Below are positions 16,334 to 25,786 of a stretch of 39,125 nt of DNA, in pieces. Location of the stretch: the NCBI GenBank assembly GCA_044357775.1, contig JBIKOX010000003.1, positions 1 to 39,125 on the forward strand, read 5' to 3'. The stretch comes from UBA4416 sp044357775 (GTDB lineage Bacteria > Bacteroidota > Bacteroidia > B-17B0 > Aurantibacillaceae). The notes below the pieces were generated by a model. That model made no database searches. It saw nothing but the letters and a program-made list of their open reading frames with translations, and was not told the origin of the DNA. The translations under genes were made by a program, and so were the position numbers. The stretch's first letter is position 1, and each line of letters starts with the position of its first letter.

Positions 16334-18439
16334 TTATAAAATTAGTATTTTAACTTTATGAGTCATTAATTTATCATCACATACTAATAAATACAATCCC
16401 GCAGCTAAGTTCAATCGTTGAAGCAAATAGTGGGATGAGTTGCATTCATCCTGTAAAACAATTTGCCCTGATGAATTAATTAATCTAATTTTTTTTAAGT
16501 CCGAATTAGAAAATAAAATGGTTGTTTCGTTGGTTAATGGATTTGGAAATACTTGAATGCCATTTGCTTGTGATACAACTTTGATATTAGTTGTTGTTCC
16601 GCAAAGCATAGAGGCAAATCCATCTAATTTGCCGTAACCCCATTTATTATTTGGCAAAGCTGTTGTAGTAAAAAAATCGCTGTAAGCACAATTAATGATA
16701 GCTTGTTTTAAATCACGATTTGTTGCTGTTGGATTTTTTTGAAAGTAGAGTGCTGCAAATCCAGCAACAACAGGGCTTGAAGCTGATGTTCCTCCAGCGG
16801 TTACATGAAATCCGCCTTGCGCAACTAAATAGGGCGCATTTATTTTTAAATTCATAATATGTGCTAGTGGAGAACTAGTTAAGATAGTTGCTCCTGAGGC
16901 TGAAATATCTGGTTTTATTCTGTTATCTCTGGTAGGCCCAAAACTGCTAGTGTACTGCAATTGTCCGGGAACTTCAGTAGTTGTTTGCAAAGTATTGTTT
17001 ACATCTACGTAATTATTTCTATTAACATAATTTCCAACAGCAATTACCTCGTCGCTACACTGAAAACTGCTAACAATTGTTTGCAGATTATCTGGCATTT
17101 TGTACTTTGCAATTTTTGGATAAGTATTTATTGGCGGCAAGTTTGTTGAAACGTAGTCAAAGTTCCAAGAGTCAATGCGGCCAGTTCCTGTATGCGCTAT
17201 ACTCCATAAATAATTTAAACTATCTGCTTGTATAGTAATATCTAATTCATAAACGCCAAAGGAATTTATACTAGCAACACTTGTAACAATACCAATTCGG
17301 TGTGAGTTTTTATAAATGGTATCTTTTTTTATGGTATTTAAAGCATAGTTATAAGTTTTAAAATTTGTATTTCCAACATCTGTAAAGTTTGGACGTGTTA
17401 CACCAATTTGAAATTTTACATTTTTAATTTGATTGGTATCCGAATATTCGGCAAAGGAAAAAGCGTTTGAGTTATTTCTGATCCAAGCAAAATTTGTATC
17501 TAAATTGTTACTATTATATCCTACATGAAAATTAGTTGAACCTCCGTTACCACATGATGCTACAAGTGCTCGTCCAGGGGTATTTTTTATTAAGTTGTCT
17601 ATAATTTGAGCTTCTAAATTTGTACCATCATGGCTTCCGTAATAATCGCCAACGCTAGCATTTACAACTAATGGCTTATTTAATTGTTGCGCTTTAGTAA
17701 CAATATATTGTAGTGCATCTGCAATTATAAAACCTGGTCTGTTAAAATCTAATGCGACTGCAATAATATCTGCGTTTGATGCAATCCCTTGGTATTTATT
17801 TATGGAGTAGCCATTGCCTGCTGCTATTCCTGTGCTATTAGTTCCATGGCCATAATTAGCAAGGTCGTTATGGGTGCATAAACCTAAATCTATATCTGAA
17901 TTATTCCAATCTTGTCCGTAACCAAAAGGAGACGGTGTATTTACGGAGGTTGGTTTTGTCATATCCCATAAATATTTAATTCTCGAATGTCCGTTAATAT
18001 CTTTAAAATCTGGATGATTAAAATCTGTTCCACTGTCTATAATTCCAATAATAACGCCAGTTCCGTCGTACGATTGTGCTAAAGGAGCTAAACCTAATTT
18101 AATGCCTTTAATTCTATTTCTTACTAAGCATGTATCTGCCATTAATTGCAGTTTATGTTCTGTATATTCTATTCTAATTACATTTTTATGTTTAGCAAGT
18201 TGTAGTACTGATTTAATAGTTCCTGTTATTGAATAAATGTTACCTGCTTGGTAATGAAGGGTAACAGCATTAAATTCAAAAAAATTTATTTCGGTATGAG
18301 GTTTGCACAAAAGCAGGACATTAATTTTTTCTGTCGGTAAACTGTTATCAATTTTTTTAATTAAATCAGTATTAAAAATTGATTGAGCAAAAATTGTATT
18401 TGCTACTATTCCAACAAAAAATGCAAAATAAAACTTCAT
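16334..18439 (-). CDS. Secreted subtilisin-like serine protease (S8) with T9SS sorting domain
   Basis: 701 residues with a signal peptide (to about residue 19). Residues 20-110 are a likely propeptide. The catalytic triad of family S8 is present: Asp135 in IIDSGTDFNHPDF, His198 in NYGHGTNSTG and Ser552 in AGGTSASSP, with the oxyanion Asn near 298 (ASCGNGG). An insert of about 150 residues (330-480) sits between the oxyanion Asn and the Ser, similar to C5a-peptidase-like or cucumisin-like inserts. The C-terminal 80 residues from VFPNPLTNE are a T9SS type A sorting domain. It should be secreted to the cell surface or medium and cleave proteins. Divergent from the unknown gene at 18489. Confidence 0.92.
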   Translation of the reverse strand: MKFYFAFFVGIVANTIFAQSIFNTDLIKKIDNSLPTEKINVLLLCKPHTEINFFEFNAVTLHYQAGNIYSITGTIKSVLQLAKHKNVIRIEYTEHKLQLMADTCLVRNRIKGIKLGLAPLAQSYDGTGVIIGIIDSGTDFNHPDFKDINGHSRIKYLWDMTKPTSVNTPSPFGYGQDWNNSDIDLGLCTHNDLANYGHGTNSTGIAAGNGYSINKYQGIASNADIIAVALDFNRPGFIIADALQYIVTKAQQLNKPLVVNASVGDYYGSHDGTNLEAQIIDNLIKNTPGRALVASCGNGGSTNFHVGYNSNNLDTNFAWIRNNSNAFSFAEYSDTNQIKNVKFQIGVTRPNFTDVGNTNFKTYNYALNTIKKDTIYKNSHRIGIVTSVASINSFGVYELDITIQADSLNYLWSIAHTGTGRIDSWNFDYVSTNLPPINTYPKIAKYKMPDNLQTIVSSFQCSDEVIAVGNYVNRNNYVDVNNTLQTTTEVPGQLQYTSSFGPTRDNRIKPDISASGATILTSSPLAHIMNLKINAPYLVAQGGFHVTAGGTSASSPVVAGFAALYFQKNPTATNRDLKQAIINCAYSDFFTTTALPNNKWGYGKLDGFASMLCGTTTNIKVVSQANGIQVFPNPLTNETTILFSNSDLKKIRLINSSGQIVLQDECNSSHYLLQRLNLAAGLYLLVCDDKLMTHKVKILIL

Positions 18440-18488
18440 GGCGTAAATTAATAGGCATTAAATTACAAAAAATTTAGATATTTACAAT

Positions 18489-19139
18489 ATGCGATTTATT
18501 GTACTCATAGTTGTCTATTATATCGTAGGTAATTATCATCTTCAGGCGCAAGATTCAATTCCGTTTACCAAAGATTTTAGACTATATGAAGGAGTTTATT
18601 TGACTTATCAGGATTTTAGATATAATTGGCCAATTTCAAAAGAAAAAATCATTACTTCTATTAACAAGGAGCAACTTGATTTTTATTCAAATTTAGTTGA
18701 ACAAAATGTTATTGACTTTACAGAAAGAGATGGTTCAGTAGTAAAAGTTAATCCTGAAAATTTATTTGGATACTGTCAAAATAACATCATTTTTATTAAT
18801 AAGGAAGATAATTTTTTTAGAATACCTGTTTTTGGTGCCATAAGCAATTTTATTGGAACCGTTGAGGTTGTGAATTATTCTCCTGGATTTGATCCCTTTA
18901 TGAATGCGCCTATGAATAGCACTGCTCGAAAAACCCAGGAAATTAAACAGTATTTATTTGATTTTTATAGTGGCGAGATTGCACCCTTTACTTTAGAAAA
19001 GTTAGAAGAATTTTTAAAACGTGACGATGCTATATTTAAAGAATATCATTTACTAAGTAAAAAAAAGAAAAAGGAACTAGCCACTAAGTACATTAGAATG
19101 TACAATGAAAAACACCTCGTATATTTTCCAAAAGACTAA
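18489..19139 (+). CDS. Exported protein of unknown function
   Basis: 216 residues. An N-terminal hydrophobic segment followed by LQAQ looks like a signal peptide, so the mature protein of about 195 residues should be periplasmic or at the outer membrane. I do not recognise a domain. Visible features are aromatic-rich segments (YEGVYLTYQDFRYNWP), a predicted beta-rich centre (FGYCQNNIIFINKEDNFFRIPVFG), a Met/Pro patch (NAPMNS), and a charged helical tail with KKKKKEL ending HLVYFPKD. One cysteine is present in the mature part. It lies between the divergent subtilase and ettA, 72 bases before the latter. Confidence 0.75.
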   Translation: MRFIVLIVVYYIVGNYHLQAQDSIPFTKDFRLYEGVYLTYQDFRYNWPISKEKIITSINKEQLDFYSNLVEQNVIDFTERDGSVVKVNPENLFGYCQNNIIFINKEDNFFRIPVFGAISNFIGTVEVVNYSPGFDPFMNAPMNSTARKTQEIKQYLFDFYSGEIAPFTLEKLEEFLKRDDAIFKEYHLLSKKKKKELATKYIRMYNEKHLVYFPKD

Positions 19140-19211
19140 TGTCGTTTATATTTGAGATTGTTATTTAAACCGTTTTTTATTTTAACTTTATAGCCTTAAA
19201 TTTTATTTATT

Positions 19212-20900
19212 ATGTCAGAAGTAGGAAGACAAATTATTTATAGTATGGTAAATGTATCTAAGATACATCCGCCACAAAAGCAAGTATTAAAAGATATTTA
19301 TATCTCCTTTTATTATGGAGCTAAAATTGGTGTTTTAGGTTTAAACGGTTCAGGTAAATCATCTTTATTGCGCATCATGGCAGGTATTGATAAAGATTAT
19401 TTAGGCGAAATTCATCAATCTCCCGGTTATTCAATTGGTTTATTAGAACAAGAACCAAATTTAGATGAAACTAAAACAGTTATTGAAGTAGTTAGAGAAG
19501 GTGCCCAAAAACATGTGGATATTTTAAATGAATTTGAGGAAGTAAACAATAAGTTTATGGACGAAGAAATTTTAAACGATCCAGATAAAATGGATAAGTT
19601 AATTAATCGTCAGTCGCAATTACAGGATTTAATTGACCAGCACGATTTATGGAATTTAGATACTCGTTTAGAGCGTGCCATGGATGCACTGCGTTGTGCG
19701 GAAAGTGATACTCCTATTAAAATTTTATCAGGAGGTGAGCGTCGCCGTGTGGCTTTATGCAGATTATTATTACAAGAGCCGGATATTTTATTATTAGATG
19801 AGCCTACCAATCACTTGGATGCAGAATCAGTTGATTGGTTAGAGCAACATTTACAACAATACAAAGGAACTGTAATTGCGGTAACCCATGATCGTTATTT
19901 TTTAGATAATGTTGCTGGTTGGATTTTAGAGTTAGATCGCGGAGAAGGTATTCCTTGGAAAGGAAATTATTCATCCTGGTTAGAGCAAAAAGGAAATCGT
20001 TTAAAACAAGAAGAGAAGACAGAAAGTAAGCGTCAAAAAACGTTAGCACGTGAGTTAGATTGGGTTCGTCAGGGAGTAAAAGGTCGCGGTGTAAAACAAA
20101 AAGCCCGTTTAAATAACTACGATAAAATGATGAATGAAGATATTAAAGATAAAGAAGAAAGGTTGGAAATCTTCATTCCTAATGGTCCTCGACTTGGTAA
20201 CGAAGTTATTGAAGCAATTGATGTATCAAAAGGATTTGGAGATAGATTGTTATATGAACATTTAAACTTTAAATTACCACCTGCCGGAATTGTTGGTATT
20301 ATTGGGCCCAATGGTGCCGGTAAAACAACATTGTTTCGCATGATTATGGCAGAAGAAAAACCAAATTCTGGTGAATTTAAAGTTGGACCTACTGTAAAAA
20401 TTTCATATGTAGATCAGTCGCATAAGGACTTAGATCCAAATAAAACAGTGTACGACATATTAAGCGGCGGATTAGATAATATTACACTTGGAGGAAAGGC
20501 CATGAATTCAAGAGCTTATATTTCTCGTTTTAACTTTGCAGGAAGTGATCAGGGAAAAAAAGTATCTGTATTATCAGGTGGAGAGCGAAATCGTTTACAC
20601 TTGGCAATGGCATTAAAAAATGAAGGTAATGTGTTGTTACTCGATGAGCCCACCAATGATTTAGATGTAAATACATTACGTGCCTTAGAAGAAGGTTTAG
20701 AAAACTTTGCGGGTTGTGCTGTAATTATTAGTCACGATAGATGGTTTTTAGATCGTGTATGTACACACATTTTAGCTTTTGAAGGCGATAGTTCGGTTTA
20801 TTGGTTTGAAGGTGGCTACAGCGAATACGAAGAAAATCGTAAAAAACGTTTAGGAAATGTTGAGCCAAAACGACCTCGCTATAAAAAGTTAGCGATTTAA
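19212..20900 (+). CDS. ettA: Energy-dependent translational throttle protein EttA (ABC-F)
   Basis: 562 residues, two ABC ATPase domains without membrane segments. Domain 1: Walker A GLNGSGKSSLLR, signature LSGGERRRVALC, Walker B ILLLDEPTNHLD. Domain 2: Walker A GPNGAGKTTLFR, signature LSGGERNRLHLA, Walker B VLLLDEPTNDLD. Length and the start RQIIYSMVNVSKIHPPQKQ match EttA rather than Uup or drug-resistance ABC-Fs. EttA binds the ribosomal E site and gates entry into elongation according to the ATP/ADP ratio. It ends at a strong bidirectional terminator shared with the ompH gene. Confidence 0.95.
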   Translation: MSEVGRQIIYSMVNVSKIHPPQKQVLKDIYISFYYGAKIGVLGLNGSGKSSLLRIMAGIDKDYLGEIHQSPGYSIGLLEQEPNLDETKTVIEVVREGAQKHVDILNEFEEVNNKFMDEEILNDPDKMDKLINRQSQLQDLIDQHDLWNLDTRLERAMDALRCAESDTPIKILSGGERRRVALCRLLLQEPDILLLDEPTNHLDAESVDWLEQHLQQYKGTVIAVTHDRYFLDNVAGWILELDRGEGIPWKGNYSSWLEQKGNRLKQEEKTESKRQKTLARELDWVRQGVKGRGVKQKARLNNYDKMMNEDIKDKEERLEIFIPNGPRLGNEVIEAIDVSKGFGDRLLYEHLNFKLPPAGIVGIIGPNGAGKTTLFRMIMAEEKPNSGEFKVGPTVKISYVDQSHKDLDPNKTVYDILSGGLDNITLGGKAMNSRAYISRFNFAGSDQGKKVSVLSGGERNRLHLAMALKNEGNVLLLDEPTNDLDVNTLRALEEGLENFAGCAVIISHDRWFLDRVCTHILAFEGDSSVYWFEGGYSEYEENRKKRLGNVEPKRPRYKKLAI

Positions 20901-20945
20901 TGAGTTAAGATATGAATAGTGTGCTTTGAGTACAAACTCTAAAAC

Positions 20946-20978
20946 AAAACGCCGCTTTCTTTAAGAAAGCGGCGTTTT
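20946..20978. terminator. Bidirectional intrinsic terminator between ettA and ompH
   Basis: A perfect 16-bp inverted repeat around one central base: AAAACGCCGCTTTCTT, T, then AAGAAAGCGGCGTTTT. It has a GC-rich core with an A-tract and a T-tract on the two sides, so it can stop transcription from both ettA (+) and the ompH genes (-). It lies between two convergent genes. Confidence 0.93.
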
Positions 20979-21014
20979 AAATTAAGGAACAGTTTTTACT
21001 TTATTGTTTTTAAA

Positions 21015-21602
21015 TTATTTGGTTGGTTTTGTATTTCCCGCACCAGTTTTTACTGCAGGTTTATTTGGTTGACTACCTGGTATTTGGGCAGCTGGCATAG
21101 TCTCTAATTTTTTCTTCACAACAGGTAAAATATCGTCAGCAGGTTCAGTGTATAACACATTTCCGCTACTTGTATCTAAAACATACTTGTATCCATTTTC
21201 TTTAGCAACTAAATCAATGGCTTTTTTAGCTTTATCATAAATTGGTTTAGATAACTCGCCATATTTACGCTGATAATCTTGTTGAGCTGATGCTTTAAAA
21301 TCTTCAATACGCTTATTTAAATCTTGTAACTCAGTTTCTTTTGTAGATGCTACCAATGCAGAGTAAGTTTCCTTATTTTTCATATAGTCTGCATATTTAG
21401 TTTGTAATTCTGTATCCATTGTAGCAACTTGATTTTCTAAGTCTTTTAAATATTTTTGAGCCACCTCTTGCGCAGTTTTACTTTCAGGCATTGTGGTAAT
21501 CAAAGAATCTAAGCTAATGTGTGCAATTTTTTGAGCGTTTGCTAATGTTATCGTTCCTGCGGTTAAAGCAACAATTGCAATTGTTTTTACTAAATTTTTC
21601 AT
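21015..21602 (-). CDS. OmpH/Skp-family periplasmic chaperone (second copy)
   Basis: 195 residues. Signal peptide to about residue 23 (LANAQK), then a Skp-like body: KIAHISLDSLITTMPESK, a long coiled coil (about 45-115), and the closing strand part YKYVLDTSSGNVLYTEP. The C-terminal 30 residues are Pro/Gly/Lys-rich and likely disordered. Skp-type chaperones hold unfolded outer-membrane proteins for BamA. It follows the first ompH copy by 26 bases and is the last gene of the uppS-bamA-ompH-ompH set. Confidence 0.9.
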   Translation of the reverse strand: MKNLVKTIAIVALTAGTITLANAQKIAHISLDSLITTMPESKTAQEVAQKYLKDLENQVATMDTELQTKYADYMKNKETYSALVASTKETELQDLNKRIEDFKASAQQDYQRKYGELSKPIYDKAKKAIDLVAKENGYKYVLDTSSGNVLYTEPADDILPVVKKKLETMPAAQIPGSQPNKPAVKTGAGNTKPTK

Positions 21603-21628
21603 TTTTAATTGATTGTTTATGTGTTATT

Positions 21629-22162
21629 TTATTTTTTTGATTTGTTTGATTTATTGTATCCTAAAAAGTTTAAAACATCTTCGCTTTTATCATATTTGCT
21701 ATTTGTATAAAGTAAAGAAACTTGTCCCGCTTTGTCAAAAATAAAAGCTAGGCCACCTCTCTCAGCTACTTGTTTTACGGCATTATAAACTTTATCTTGA
21801 ATTGGCTTAACCAATTCCATGCGTTTACTAAATAATTCGCCATCAACACCAAAACGCTGTTTCTGTAATTCTTTAACTTCTTTTTCTTTATTAATTATTT
21901 CGTTTTCACGTTTTTTTCTCATATCGTCTGTTAGCAAAACAGATTCAGCTTGATAAATTTTATATAGCTTATCAATTTCGCTATATTTTGCTTCAATTTC
22001 TTTTTGCCAATCTACCGAAATTTTATCCATTTCGGCCTGAGCTGCTTTATATTCAGGAATATTTGACAAAATATATTCTGTATCTACATAACCCGTTTTT
22101 TGAGCCAATGAAATGGAGCAGATAGCAAGAAGTGTGCATAATGATAAAATTATTTTCTTCAT
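21629..22162 (-). CDS. OmpH/Skp-family periplasmic chaperone (first copy)
   Basis: 177 residues. Signal peptide (to about SISLAQK), then TGYVDTEYILSNIPEYKAAQ, the standard OmpH opening, a coiled coil rich in Glu and Lys (about 40-110), and the closing LAFIFDKAGQVSLLYTN. It is related to the next gene downstream, so the pair is a conserved duplication. It begins 77 bases after bamA and has the same presumed role of guarding outer-membrane proteins in the periplasm. Confidence 0.92.
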   Translation of the reverse strand: MKKIILSLCTLLAICSISLAQKTGYVDTEYILSNIPEYKAAQAEMDKISVDWQKEIEAKYSEIDKLYKIYQAESVLLTDDMRKKRENEIINKEKEVKELQKQRFGVDGELFSKRMELVKPIQDKVYNAVKQVAERGGLAFIFDKAGQVSLLYTNSKYDKSEDVLNFLGYNKSNKSKK

Positions 22163-22239
22163 AGTAGTATTGTTTTTAATGGATAATCATAACGTGTGCC
22201 AAGTTACATTTATTTTAACAATTAACATTTTTTTCGTTT

Positions 22240-24813
22240 TTATAATTCACCTAATTGAGCCCCTAACGTAAAGTGAAACTGTCCTTTACCATTACCAGAT
22301 CCTGGATTTCCAGGAATATTATCAAAGCCCCAACCGTAATCTAATCCTAATAAACCAAACATTGGTAAAAATACTCTTAAACCAAATCCTGCACTACGCT
22401 TAACCTGAAAAGGATTAAAATCTTTATATCTTGCCCAAGTATTTCCTGCTTCTGCAAATCCTAAAATAAATATAGTAGCTTGTGGGTTTAAGGAAATTGG
22501 ATATCGTAATTCCATTGTATATCTTGCGCATAAAGGATCTCCGCTAGTACTTGATAGTGAATTATCGGTGTAACCTCTTAAGGCAATTATTTCTCGAGCA
22601 ACAAAGTTTTGAAAACCACTTAAACCACTGCCGCCCATATAATATCTCTCAAATGGAGAAACACCAACAGTTTTATTATACATACCAAGAATTCCATAAC
22701 CTATTTTTGTTCTCAATACTAAATTGCGTGCTTCTTTTCCTTCGCCAGCTTTTTTATTAGTTAATTGTGTATACCACTCAGCAGTAAATTTATATTTTTG
22801 ATATTCAATAAATTTGAATTTTTCAGCAATAGTTGCTGTGCTATAATCTTTACCATTAAATAAAGAGTAGGGAGGTGTAAACTGACCTAATAAGGAAAAA
22901 TTAGAGCCGTTTTTAGGAAAGATTGGTGCGTCGATACTATTACGTGTAATATTAATTTTACAGTTAAAATCATTTGCGTAACCATTCGCTAAGATAAAAA
23001 AGGAATAATTTTGTAATTCATAATAATTGTAACTAGCTTCTGAATATAAAGAGAAAAAATCATCCGGTTTTTTTAAACGCTTTCCAAAACCAACCGAACC
23101 ACCAATAATTTTCATGGTACTTCTATTGACGTTTAAAATTTTATTTCCTTCGGCGTCATTTACATATTTTTTTGAACCAGTTGAATTAAACATAGAATAA
23201 AATGCTGAAACACTTAATGAATTTGGTTTTTTTCCACCTAGCCAAGGCTCGGTAAATGATAGATTGTAAGATTGATAAAAGATACCATTTGTTTGGGCCC
23301 TGATGCTAAATTTCTGACCATCTCCAGTTGGTAAAGGACTCCAAGCTGATGGTTTAAAAATATTTTTCATTGAGAAATTATTAAAAGATAATCCCAAAGT
23401 TCCAACTACGCGGCCGCCTCCCCAACCACCAGATAATTCAATCTGGTCAGAAGGTTTTTCTTCAACGCGGTATTCTATATCAACAGTTCCATCCGCAGCA
23501 TTTGGTGTAGGAGTTACCCCTAACTTTTCAGGATCAAAATAACCCAACTGACTTAATTCCCTTTGCGTTCTAATAATATCAGAACGACGAAATAATTGAC
23601 CAGGCCTTGTTCTTATTTCCCTGTATATGACGTGATCATTTGTTTTAGAATTTCCTAAAACTGTTACTCTATTAATTATTGCTTGCTTTCCTTCGTAAAT
23701 GTGTATATCTAAATCAATGGTGTCATTACGCACATTTACTTCTTGCGGAGTTACATTAAAAAATAAATATCCATCGTCCATATATATTGAAGAAATATCA
23801 TAGCCGTTAGGATTCATCATTAATTTTTGGTCTAGTAACGATTGATCAAAAATTTCACCTTTTTTGATATTTAAAATAGTGTCTAACTGACCACTACGGT
23901 ATTTAGCATTGCCAAACCACTTTATATTTCCAAAATAATATTTATTTCCTTCTTCAACAAATACATCAATATTTACGCGATTCTTTTTTACAAAATAAAC
24001 AGTGTCTTTTGCAATGCGAGCATCACGGTAGCCCTTACCATTGTATTTTGTAATAATACTTGGTAAATCTTTTTCTAAATTATCCTCTAAATATTTACCG
24101 GAATTCCAAAATGTATATAGTTTAAAAGGCTTACTATCGCTCATTTTACGACGAAGTTTCCAGGCAGGAATTATAGTATTGCCATATAAATTTAAATCCT
24201 TTATTCGCACTTTTTTTCCTTTGCTCACATTTATGTACACTATAACATGAGGAGTTTTAGAAGTTTTATCTGGTTCGGAGGTAATATCAACTTGCGTGTG
24301 ATAAAAACCTTTGTTCACATAAAAATCTTTTACTATATTTTTAATATATCCTAGTGTGTAATCCGTTACTACCTTCTCTCTAATCAAACGTATTTTTCCT
24401 CGTATTTCATCTGCATCATTTTTTTTGACGTTACCTTTGAATGAGAATTTTGATAGCCTTGGTTTTTCTACCACCGTAATTTTTAAGAATGCTTCTTCGC
24501 CAATAGTTTTTACTAAGTAAATTTTTACATCTTCAAATAAACTTTGCTTCCATAAATTTTTAATTGCTTCAGCAATCTTATCTCCTGGTATTTGAATTTT
24601 GTCACCATAATTTATTCCTGATAATAATCTTACAATATTTTTATCAGTATATTCAGAACACTCAATTTCTATTCCGGATATTGTATATTCCTTAGGTTTA
24701 GACCAGTCTAATTGCTCAACATCATTTGATTGAACAGGCGGTACCACTTGGGCTTGTGCTGTTTTTAAAAAAACAAAAAGTAGTAGGAAACAAAAATATT
24801 TAAAAAATGTCAT
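22240..24813 (-). CDS. bamA: Outer-membrane protein assembly factor BamA
   Basis: 857 residues. Signal peptide (to AQAQ), then five POTRA repeats (about 45-430; for example RIKDLNLYGNTIIPAWKLRR and INRVTVLGNSKTNDHVIYRE), then a 16-strand barrel. The barrel has the linker ELSGGWGGGRVVGTLGLSF and the conserved late motif FGLRVFLPMFGLLGLDYGWG; the C-terminus reads FHFTLGAQLGEL. BamA inserts beta-barrel proteins into the outer membrane. It starts 2 bases after uppS and is followed by the two Skp-type chaperones that feed it substrates. Confidence 0.96.
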   Translation of the reverse strand: MTFFKYFCFLLLFVFLKTAQAQVVPPVQSNDVEQLDWSKPKEYTISGIEIECSEYTDKNIVRLLSGINYGDKIQIPGDKIAEAIKNLWKQSLFEDVKIYLVKTIGEEAFLKITVVEKPRLSKFSFKGNVKKNDADEIRGKIRLIREKVVTDYTLGYIKNIVKDFYVNKGFYHTQVDITSEPDKTSKTPHVIVYINVSKGKKVRIKDLNLYGNTIIPAWKLRRKMSDSKPFKLYTFWNSGKYLEDNLEKDLPSIITKYNGKGYRDARIAKDTVYFVKKNRVNIDVFVEEGNKYYFGNIKWFGNAKYRSGQLDTILNIKKGEIFDQSLLDQKLMMNPNGYDISSIYMDDGYLFFNVTPQEVNVRNDTIDLDIHIYEGKQAIINRVTVLGNSKTNDHVIYREIRTRPGQLFRRSDIIRTQRELSQLGYFDPEKLGVTPTPNAADGTVDIEYRVEEKPSDQIELSGGWGGGRVVGTLGLSFNNFSMKNIFKPSAWSPLPTGDGQKFSIRAQTNGIFYQSYNLSFTEPWLGGKKPNSLSVSAFYSMFNSTGSKKYVNDAEGNKILNVNRSTMKIIGGSVGFGKRLKKPDDFFSLYSEASYNYYELQNYSFFILANGYANDFNCKINITRNSIDAPIFPKNGSNFSLLGQFTPPYSLFNGKDYSTATIAEKFKFIEYQKYKFTAEWYTQLTNKKAGEGKEARNLVLRTKIGYGILGMYNKTVGVSPFERYYMGGSGLSGFQNFVAREIIALRGYTDNSLSSTSGDPLCARYTMELRYPISLNPQATIFILGFAEAGNTWARYKDFNPFQVKRSAGFGLRVFLPMFGLLGLDYGWGFDNIPGNPGSGNGKGQFHFTLGAQLGEL

Positions 24814-24815
24814 TA

Positions 24816-25562
24816 TTAAAGTTGGGTTAATTGATCGCTAGTTTTTCCAAAACGGCGCTCGCGATTTTGGTAATTAAGTATAGCTTCATACAAATCATCT
24901 TTTCGAAAATCTGGCCACAACTTATCTGTAAAATAAAATTCTGCATATGCTAATTGCCATAATAGGAAATTACTAATACGGTGTTCGCCGCTAGTTCTTA
25001 TCATTAATTCTGGATCAGGAATATGTTTAGTGCAAAGGTACTGTTCAATATTTTTTTCGGTTATGTCTTCAATATTTACTTGGCCATTTTTGGCATCAGC
25101 AGCAATTTGTTTTACTGCAGAAATTAATTCCCATTTTGATGAATAGCTTAATGCTAGCACTAAAGTTAATCCGGTATTTTTGGATGTTAACTCAATAGAT
25201 TCATTTAATTCTTGCAAACACGCAGGAGGCAAACTGTTTAAATTTCCAATAGCTTGTAACCTTACGTTTTTATTATTAAGTTGAGGTGTTTCAGCAGTAA
25301 TAGTTGAAACTAGTAATTCCATCAGCGCATCAACTTCTTCTTTCGGTCTGTTCCAATTTTCAGTGCTAAATGCATATAGTGTAATGTATTTTACTCCAAC
25401 TTCGCCTGCAGCAGCAACAACATCTCTAACCGAATTTACACCTTCATAATGACCATAAATACGATTTTCGCCTTGCTTCTTAGCCCATCTGCCATTACCA
25501 TCCATAATAATAGCAATGTGCTGAGGTACTTTTTCTTTATTTATTTGGGCGACTAAACTCAT
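24816..25562 (-). CDS. uppS: Isoprenyl transferase / undecaprenyl diphosphate synthase
   Basis: 248 residues, the usual length. Motifs of cis-prenyltransferases are complete: HIAIIMDGNGRWAKK (catalytic Asp), GHYEGV, YITLYAFSTENWNRP, and near the end DPELMIRTSGEHRISNFLLW and FYFTDKLWPDF. The enzyme makes the C55 lipid carrier for cell-wall and surface polysaccharide synthesis. It is the first gene of the uppS-bamA-ompH-ompH set. No clear TAnnTTTG promoter was seen directly upstream. Confidence 0.96.
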   Translation of the reverse strand: MSLVAQINKEKVPQHIAIIMDGNGRWAKKQGENRIYGHYEGVNSVRDVVAAAGEVGVKYITLYAFSTENWNRPKEEVDALMELLVSTITAETPQLNNKNVRLQAIGNLNSLPPACLQELNESIELTSKNTGLTLVLALSYSSKWELISAVKQIAADAKNGQVNIEDITEKNIEQYLCTKHIPDPELMIRTSGEHRISNFLLWQLAYAEFYFTDKLWPDFRKDDLYEAILNYQNRERRFGKTSDQLTQL

Positions 25563-25646
25563 TTATTTATGTGCCACGAATTTACACTTTTAGCCGATAT
25601 ATGGCAAATAATACGAGCAATTCATCTTAATTTGTGTTAATTACAA

Positions 25647-25674
25647 TTTGCTTAAAAAAAGCACCCTACTTTTG
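25647..25674 (+). promoter_or_regulatory. Possible promoter before the broken small gene
   Basis: TTTG at 25647-25650 and TACTTTTG at 25667-25674, a perfect TAnnTTTG match, separated by 16 bases (slightly shorter than the usual 18-19). It faces the degraded gene at 25787, leaving a leader of about 105 bases. Confidence 0.4.
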
Positions 25675-25786
25675 GAGCAAATTATAAAAGTGAATAATAA
25701 AACTTGTATCTTACTTCACCTTATTTTTAGCAAAAAACCAAATTTATATTGATTATCCATTTTTAACAATTAACATTTTAATACTA

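Noticed and set aside
2..18439. Type IX secretion machinery
   Set aside because: Only cargo proteins with sorting domains are present; no Por/Spr/Gld machinery gene is in the window.
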